Shown here in pieces: positions 5,467 to 9,485 of a stretch of DNA of 9,485 nt. The notes beneath the pieces are model-generated. The model searched no databases and had not been told where the DNA came from. It saw nothing but the letters and a program-made list of their open reading frames with translations. Source of the stretch: UBA1189 sp045647345. Its GTDB lineage: Bacteria > Bacteroidota > Bacteroidia > Bacteroidales > Bacteroidaceae. The stretch covers positions 1 through 9,485 of the forward strand of contig JAZRMG010000003.1 of the NCBI GenBank assembly GCA_045647345.1. Reading direction: 5' to 3'. Each line of letters starts with the position of its first letter. Within the stretch, counting starts at the first letter, position 1. A program made the position numbers and the translations under genes.

Positions 5467-8454
5467 ATGAGAAGAAAAATTACTATGCTTTTTGCTGCCC
5501 TCCTTTGTATTGGTGCAGCGTGGGCGCAGACATTGCCTGCAGCTAACAAATCTTACACCGTTGTGGCTGAAGGGCACAACAGTGGTGCTAAACCAGGTTG
5601 GGCAATCAATAACGAAGCGACAAAAATGGTTTCGTTTGGAAACACTGACATTGCAAATGAGGCTCAGAAGGAATTCGCCTTTGTTCAACACGAAAATAAG
5701 GTTTATCTTTATAGCGTATGGGCTAAGAAATTTGTGAATAAGGACATGAACCTCACTGATGCTCTTCCTATTGATGACATCAAGGTTGAAAATGTCGAAG
5801 GTGGCAAGTACTACTTTAAGTATGATGATAGTCACAACATGAATATCGGTGGTTCGAAACAGCTTGCCCCTGACGGATGGAATACAAAGGATGGTGGCAA
5901 CCAATACACTCTTACTATTGTCAAGGAAGAACTTGATTTGACTGAGGCGCTTAAGATTTTGAACAACTCGGTTGTTATCACCTATGAATTTGTATATGAG
6001 GGCAAGGTGAGATATACACAAAAGACTGAGGTTGCTCCTGGTGCAGCATATCCAGACTGCAACATTTCTCTGCCTTTTGGTGTTACGGCTGCAGCAAAGC
6101 CCGAAGGTCAGGTTTCTGAAGCTGAGACTATACAGATTGCACTTAACGTAGCTCTTCCTTTTGCATATGCTGAAAGCTATGAAGCTATTGAAGCGAATCA
6201 GAGTTGGTATTATTTGATGTTCCATGCGACTCAAAAGAACTATTTGTACTATGATGGAACAGAGAATGTTCTTGATGCGTCAAAGACTTCAGTTGAAACC
6301 AATAATAAGGATGCTTACTCATGGGCGTTTGTTGGTAATCCCTTTGATGGGTTTAATGTTGTAAACAGACTTGCTGGCACCAGCAAACAACTCAATGCTT
6401 CTGCAAATGGCGCTGTAGTTGGCACTGCTGCACATACATTCCAACTTACATCAAGCGCTCATGGGACAAATGGTTTCTTTATGGCATCCTCTAATGGTGA
6501 AAATACTCAGCGCTTCAACAAGCAAGGCGGTAAAGTTGTGTATTGGAGTGGTGCAGATGCAGGCTCTACCTTCATGGTAGAAATTCGTCCGATGGGTGCC
6601 GTTGCTGAACTCGAAGCGCTCATTGAGGTGGCGAATGAATTGCTCGGCAAAGTTAATGGAAACATCGGTACTCAAATTGGCGAATATGCTCAGGCTACAG
6701 CCAATACTCTTAGCGCTGCAATCACCACAGCCAGAGGCAAAGGAAATTCAGCAACAGCTGAGGATGTAAATACTCTTCAGGCGGCTATTGATGCGGTTTC
6801 AGTGATTCTTCCTACAGTAGGTCAGTACTATCAGATTCATAGTGCGCTTGCTGCATTCCCAGAGACTAAGGCTGCGTATAGCAATGGCGAGGAGCCTGGA
6901 TGGAAGACCTTGAACAATGACGATGAGTCTTTCTATTGGTTGGCTGTAGAAACTGCCAATGGTGGTGTAGCATTCCAGAATGTAAAGGATGGTAAATATC
7001 TTCAAGGTCATGAGCATAATGTAGCATGGACTATGGAGGACGAGAGTACTAACGCTAACATTAGTGTAGTAGTTTTTTCAAAAGATCAAAATGTCAAAGG
7101 ATTTGAGTATGGTCTCATCATCGGCGGTTTCCAGATGCATGCAATGAATCATGGTGGCGGCTCTGGCTCTGCAAGTCATTTCGTGGGTTACAACACTAAT
7201 AACGCAAACTCCGCCTCATCATGGTATATCGTAAAAGCAGAGCTTCCACAGTTCTGTGAAGTAGTATACAATTTTGTATTTGATGATGTGGTTAAGTATA
7301 CTACAACCATATCTGTTGCTAAAGATGCCGCTTACCCTGAGGTGGTTGTTCCTGCTCTTCCTTATGGCGTAACTGTAAATGCAACTAAGCCCGAAGGTAC
7401 TGTGAATGAAAACAAGGTTGTTAATTTTGAACTGACCGTTGAGAAGGCACTTCCCTTCAAGACTGCTGCGGATGTAAATAGCATCGATACTTGGTACTAT
7501 CTCCAGATGCACACCAACCAACCCGGTTATATCGGCGATATCGAAGAAGATGGTTCCATCAACGTTGCAAAAGACAAGGAGTCGGATGGCTCTGACAACT
7601 ACGTATGGGGTTTTGCTGGTAACGTATTCGATGGTATTGTTGTTGTAAACAAGGGCACAAGAATGCAGCTTACCTCAACAGGTAGCGGCAATGTGGCAGT
7701 TGCAGCGGATGGTACAGCGTTCTTCGTAGCAGCGACAACTGAGACTTCCGAAAACGCCACATATGGTTTCTGCTTGCGCAACAAGAATTCTAAGCAATAC
7801 ATGAATGCAAACTATGGTGTTGGTAAGCTTTCTCACTGGGAATCAACAGATGCAGGTTCTACCTTCTTTGCTACTGAGTGTGACAAGGAGTATGCCGTTG
7901 AGGTTTCTGCTGTAGGTTATTCTACCTATTACTCACTGTACCGTTTGATTATCCCTGAGACTGTTAAGGCATATGTTGTAGCTGAGACCAACGAAGGCGC
8001 TGCTGTTCTTCAGCAGGTAACAGGTGTTCTCCCTGCTCGCACTGGTGTTATCCTCGAGGGTGAAGGCACTCACACATTCGTAACTATCGATGCTCCTGCT
8101 GCTGCTATCGAAAGCAATAAGCTCCAAGGTTCAATTGTTGCTAAGGAGGTAACAGTTGCTGAGAACAAGGCAGCTTACATCTTGGGTAACGGCACAAAGG
8201 GTGTAGGTCTTTATAAGGCAATGCTCACCGATGGTAAGTTTACCAACAATGCAAACAAGGCTTACATGATCCTCGATGTTGAGGCTGCCGCTGGCGCTGC
8301 TATGTTCAGCTTCGGCCGTGGCGAGGGCACAACTGGAATTGACAATTCACAATTGACAATTGACAATGTTGTAATCTATGACATTCTCGGCCGTCGCGTT
8401 GAGACGATGGAGAAGGGTATCTACATCGTTAACGGCAAGAAGGTAATCCGCTAA
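5467..8454 (+). CDS. Exported 995-residue surface protein with internal duplication, FIVAR-like linker and type IX-like C-terminal tail
   Basis: Residues 1-20 are a signal peptide (M-R-R-K, hydrophobic core, cleavage at W-A/Q). The mature protein has two related halves. The 169-370 region (VVITYEFVYEGKVRYT.., WYYLMFHATQ, YSWAFVGNPFDGFNVVN, DAGSTF) recurs at 598-800 (VVYNFVFDDVVKYT.., WYYLQMHTNQ, YVWGFAGNVFDGIVVVN, DAGSTF), offset about 430 residues. Each half is preceded by a beta-rich, possibly ricin-like module (22-150 and 453-590). A helical Ala-rich segment (377-446) resembles a FIVAR domain. Residues about 808-950 resemble the beta-rich pre-tail domain of Prevotella surface proteins. The end (VVIYDILGRRVETMEKGIYI, 968-987, then VNGKK) matches type IX secretion sorting tails. 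It is probably exported to the surface; the ligand or substrate is unknown, and no catalytic motif is seen. It is followed after 116 bases by a 53-residue gene. Confidence 0.9.
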   Translation: MRRKITMLFAALLCIGAAWAQTLPAANKSYTVVAEGHNSGAKPGWAINNEATKMVSFGNTDIANEAQKEFAFVQHENKVYLYSVWAKKFVNKDMNLTDALPIDDIKVENVEGGKYYFKYDDSHNMNIGGSKQLAPDGWNTKDGGNQYTLTIVKEELDLTEALKILNNSVVITYEFVYEGKVRYTQKTEVAPGAAYPDCNISLPFGVTAAAKPEGQVSEAETIQIALNVALPFAYAESYEAIEANQSWYYLMFHATQKNYLYYDGTENVLDASKTSVETNNKDAYSWAFVGNPFDGFNVVNRLAGTSKQLNASANGAVVGTAAHTFQLTSSAHGTNGFFMASSNGENTQRFNKQGGKVVYWSGADAGSTFMVEIRPMGAVAELEALIEVANELLGKVNGNIGTQIGEYAQATANTLSAAITTARGKGNSATAEDVNTLQAAIDAVSVILPTVGQYYQIHSALAAFPETKAAYSNGEEPGWKTLNNDDESFYWLAVETANGGVAFQNVKDGKYLQGHEHNVAWTMEDESTNANISVVVFSKDQNVKGFEYGLIIGGFQMHAMNHGGGSGSASHFVGYNTNNANSASSWYIVKAELPQFCEVVYNFVFDDVVKYTTTISVAKDAAYPEVVVPALPYGVTVNATKPEGTVNENKVVNFELTVEKALPFKTAADVNSIDTWYYLQMHTNQPGYIGDIEEDGSINVAKDKESDGSDNYVWGFAGNVFDGIVVVNKGTRMQLTSTGSGNVAVAADGTAFFVAATTETSENATYGFCLRNKNSKQYMNANYGVGKLSHWESTDAGSTFFATECDKEYAVEVSAVGYSTYYSLYRLIIPETVKAYVVAETNEGAAVLQQVTGVLPARTGVILEGEGTHTFVTIDAPAAAIESNKLQGSIVAKEVTVAENKAAYILGNGTKGVGLYKAMLTDGKFTNNANKAYMILDVEAAAGAAMFSFGRGEGTTGIDNSQLTIDNVVIYDILGRRVETMEKGIYIVNGKKVIR
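8337..8367 (+). repeat. Coding 7-bp tandem repeat (AATTGAC)4 just before the sorting tail
   Basis: Four units in tandem: AATTGAC, AATTCAC, AATTGAC, AATTGAC, then AAT. It encodes I-D-N-S-Q-L-T-I-D-N (residues 958-967), immediately upstream of the type IX-like tail. Because 7 is not a multiple of 3, gain or loss of a unit shifts the frame. By direct reading, losing one unit gives ..T-M-L-stop and gaining one gives ..T-I-D-N-stop. Either change removes the tail. Confidence 0.85.
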
Positions 8455-8460
8455 ACACTC

Positions 8461-8566
8461 ATTTATGATTTCTGATTTACGATTTATTTCGCACAGCGCG
8501 GAATAAATCGTAAATCGGGAAGCATGAGACAATATATAAATCATAAATAATAAGTCATAAATCAGA
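8461..8566. repeat. Nested palindromic repeat built from ATTTATGATTT / TGATTTA words
   Basis: A 19-bp hairpin (8474-8492 with 8498-8516, one G-U pair, loop ACAGC) is enclosed by an 11-bp perfect outer arm (ATTTATGATTT 8461-8471, AAATCATAAAT 8538-8548). TCTGATTTA (8471-8479) can also pair with TAAATCAGA (8558-8566). No T-tract follows the inner stem, so it is not a standard terminator. It may be a dispersed miniature repeat, or an RNA structure that controls processing between the surface protein and the small gene. Confidence 0.75.
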
Positions 8567-8570
8567 ACAT

Positions 8571-8732
8571 ATGAACAAGAAAACATATATCACTCCCGAA
8601 ATGGAGATAATGAACGTAGAGACCGTAGAGATGATTGCTACCAGCTTGGCAATGTATGAAGAAGAACTGGATGCCGAAAATCAGCTCGGCAACAGACGTC
8701 GCGGCACATGGGGTAACTTCTGGGCTGAATAA
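8571..8732 (+). CDS. 53-residue small protein of unknown function
   Basis: The frame starts at ATG 8571 and stops at TAA 8730-8732. The start M-N-K-K-T-Y-I-T-P-E-M-E is typical of short Prevotella proteins with a conserved basic head and variable tail (recognised from memory, not a named family here). Residues 13-27 are a hydrophobic/acidic segment (IMNVETVEMIATSLA), 28-38 are acidic, and the tail is NRRRGTWGNFWAE (41-53) with two Trp. It has no signal peptide or membrane segment. It lies 116 bases after the surface protein on the same strand, with no separate promoter found, so it may share that transcript; a hairpin terminator follows at 8775. Possible roles include a peptide precursor or a small partner of the upstream surface protein. 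Both are speculative. Confidence 0.75.
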   Translation: MNKKTYITPEMEIMNVETVEMIATSLAMYEEELDAENQLGNRRRGTWGNFWAE

Positions 8733-8774
8733 GGATAGTCACCGCGATAGTATATAACAATATATACATTATAT

Positions 8775-8803
8775 AATAGGAGGTAGCAGTGCTGCCTCCT
8801 ATT
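8775..8803 (+). terminator. Hairpin terminator after the small gene
   Basis: AATAGGAGGTAGC (8775-8787) pairs with GCTGCCTCCTATT (8791-8803) to give 13 bp with one G-U pair and the loop AGT, followed by TTCTATATATATAG. The stem is strong and the T-tract only moderate. It probably ends the transcript of the 53-residue gene. It is nearly symmetric, so it may also act on the other strand. Confidence 0.78.
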
Positions 8804-8817
8804 TCTATATATATAGA

Positions 8818-9172
8818 TGTTGATATTTGCCCAATGCGAGCAGTCGCGAGATTCATGGTTTATAAGCATTGCCTTCGTTTCGTGTTTTTCTTGACATGAA
8901 TTGCCATTAATTACCCGTAAATCGCCATGAATATTTCCCTTGTGCTCGCTTGCCATGAATATTATTTATGGTAATTCGTGGGCCATTTATGGACATTCGT
9001 GTTAACAATATCAATCAGTGGGGTTTGGGTAGTAAGGGTTCAAATTGTGATTCTGCAAAGTAGAGATGACAATATCGGTAAACCGCGGATTTTTGCCTAA
9101 TTTGCCCTAATGGTGTAAATCAGACACTTATCAAAAAAGTGTAAAATTTCTTAAAAAAAAGTCCCAAGAATG
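8818..9172. other. Intergenic stretch without a recognisable gene
   Basis: No plausible coding frame is seen on either strand in these 355 bases. Positions 8890-9000 hold repeated CATGAAT-type words, including a perfect 12-bp direct repeat GCCATGAATATT at 8924-8935 and 8952-8963, and related phrases (GGTAATTCGTGGGCC, ACATTCGTGTTAAC), which look like decayed dispersed repeats. Positions 9125-9162 are A/T-rich with ACACTT/AAGTGT arms (9124-9129, 9137-9142) and sit just upstream of the strong promoter at 9173, where they could act as an UP-like element. Confidence 0.6.
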
Positions 9173-9204
9173 TTTGGTCAGTTTGCGGAAAGTATCTACC
9201 TTTG
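9173..9204 (+). promoter_or_regulatory. Strong Bacteroidetes promoter, probably of a ribosomal RNA operon
   Basis: TTTG (9173-9176), exactly 20 bases, then TACCTTTG (9197-9204), followed by CATCCGC. The A/T-rich tract upstream and the TACCTTTGCATCCGC phrase resemble rRNA promoters of Bacteroidales (from memory). Transcription would start near 9208. Confidence 0.8.
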
Positions 9205-9485
9205 CATCCGCAATCGAGAGGGACACCCCTTGAGATGGTAAGAAGAAAGAGTTCTTTGAAAATATTTTCCATACAGACAAGTAGTACAAGAAGCGATCTT
9301 GTGATGTCGTCACGAGATCGGGTAATTGAACGAACCGTCAAATTAATTTCCTTTTAAGTAGATAAGGATACATCACGAGCAGATTAAAGTCAATCTTCTG
9401 CTAGACGCTCAAACGCTAGCAGTCGCGATATTTTTTACAACTTTTCGAGCAGCGAGCGCAAACAAGCTTGCTTGATTTGCCGAGT
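9205..9485 (+). other. Long structured leader, probably the 5' part of a ribosomal RNA transcript
   Basis: No gene is seen from the promoter to the right edge. A boxA-like antitermination motif, GTTCTTTGA, is at 9251-9259, followed by ACAAGTAGTACAAG (9277-9290), a phrase I associate with Prevotella and Bacteroides rRNA leaders. Hairpins: 9294-9304 with 9310-9320 (11 bp, one G-U, loop TGTCG); 9398-9407 with 9414-9422 (one bulged A); and 9458-9467 with 9470-9480 (10 bp, one bulged A). None is followed by a T-tract. The 16S gene, if this is right, begins beyond the window, because no 16S 5'-end sequence is present. An alternative is the leader of another highly expressed or antiterminated operon. 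Confidence 0.55.

Noticed and set aside
5446..6234. Minus-strand 262-codon frame opposite the start of the surface protein
   Set aside because: The opposite strand has a signal peptide and family-like modules; this frame shows no domain.
8474..8516. Rho-independent terminator of the surface protein gene
   Set aside because: The stem is strong but A/T-rich and no T-tract follows on the plus strand.
9440..9485. 5' end of 16S rRNA
   Set aside because: The conserved AGAGTTTGATCCTGG segment is not present; only leader-like sequence is visible.

Overview
The window looks like chromosomal or integrated DNA of a Bacteroidales bacterium, most likely Prevotella or a close relative. Four promoters carry the Bacteroidetes -33/-7 elements (TTTG or TTG, exactly 20 bases, TAnnTTTG). 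No gene has a clear Shine-Dalgarno sequence. The secreted proteins have short signal peptides ending in W-A-Q, one ends in a type IX-secretion-like tail, and the HU-like and DUF3987 proteins belong to families typical of this phylum.

Layout. (1) Positions 1-1971, minus strand: the first 657 codons of a large exported protein that runs off the left edge. Its end resembles the start of a clan GH-D-like glycosidase barrel. It has its own promoter (2061-2091). (2) Positions about 2244-5162: a two-gene divergent module. On the minus strand is an HU/IHF-type DNA-binding protein with a C-terminal winged helix (2343-2969) and a strong terminator. On the plus strand is a DUF3987 P-loop ATPase (3390-5090), also with a winged-helix-like end. 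The 420-base gap between them holds two back-to-back promoters and four 12-bp palindromes repeated at exactly 22 bp, placed in the leader of the HU gene. Matching 18-bp words in inverted orientation lie just outside the two genes. (3) Positions 5174-5466: a repeat element, then the leader of the next gene. (4) Positions 5467-8454: a 995-residue exported protein built from two related halves joined by a helical FIVAR-like linker, with a type IX-like tail. A frame-shifting 7-bp tandem repeat lies just before the tail. (5) Positions 8461-8566: a dense palindromic repeat. (6) Positions 8571-8732: a 53-residue small protein followed by a hairpin terminator. (7) Positions 8818-9172: no gene seen. 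(8) Positions 9173-9485: a strong promoter, a boxA-like motif and several hairpins, resembling the leader of a ribosomal RNA operon whose 16S gene would start beyond the right edge.

How it works together. The exported proteins at the two sides are probably surface or polysaccharide-related functions and have no visible link to the central module. The central pair looks like a DNA-processing or replication-type module of the kind found in Bacteroidetes accessory DNA. The 22-bp palindrome array is the most unusual signal: it is well placed for autoregulation or for assembly of a nucleoprotein complex.
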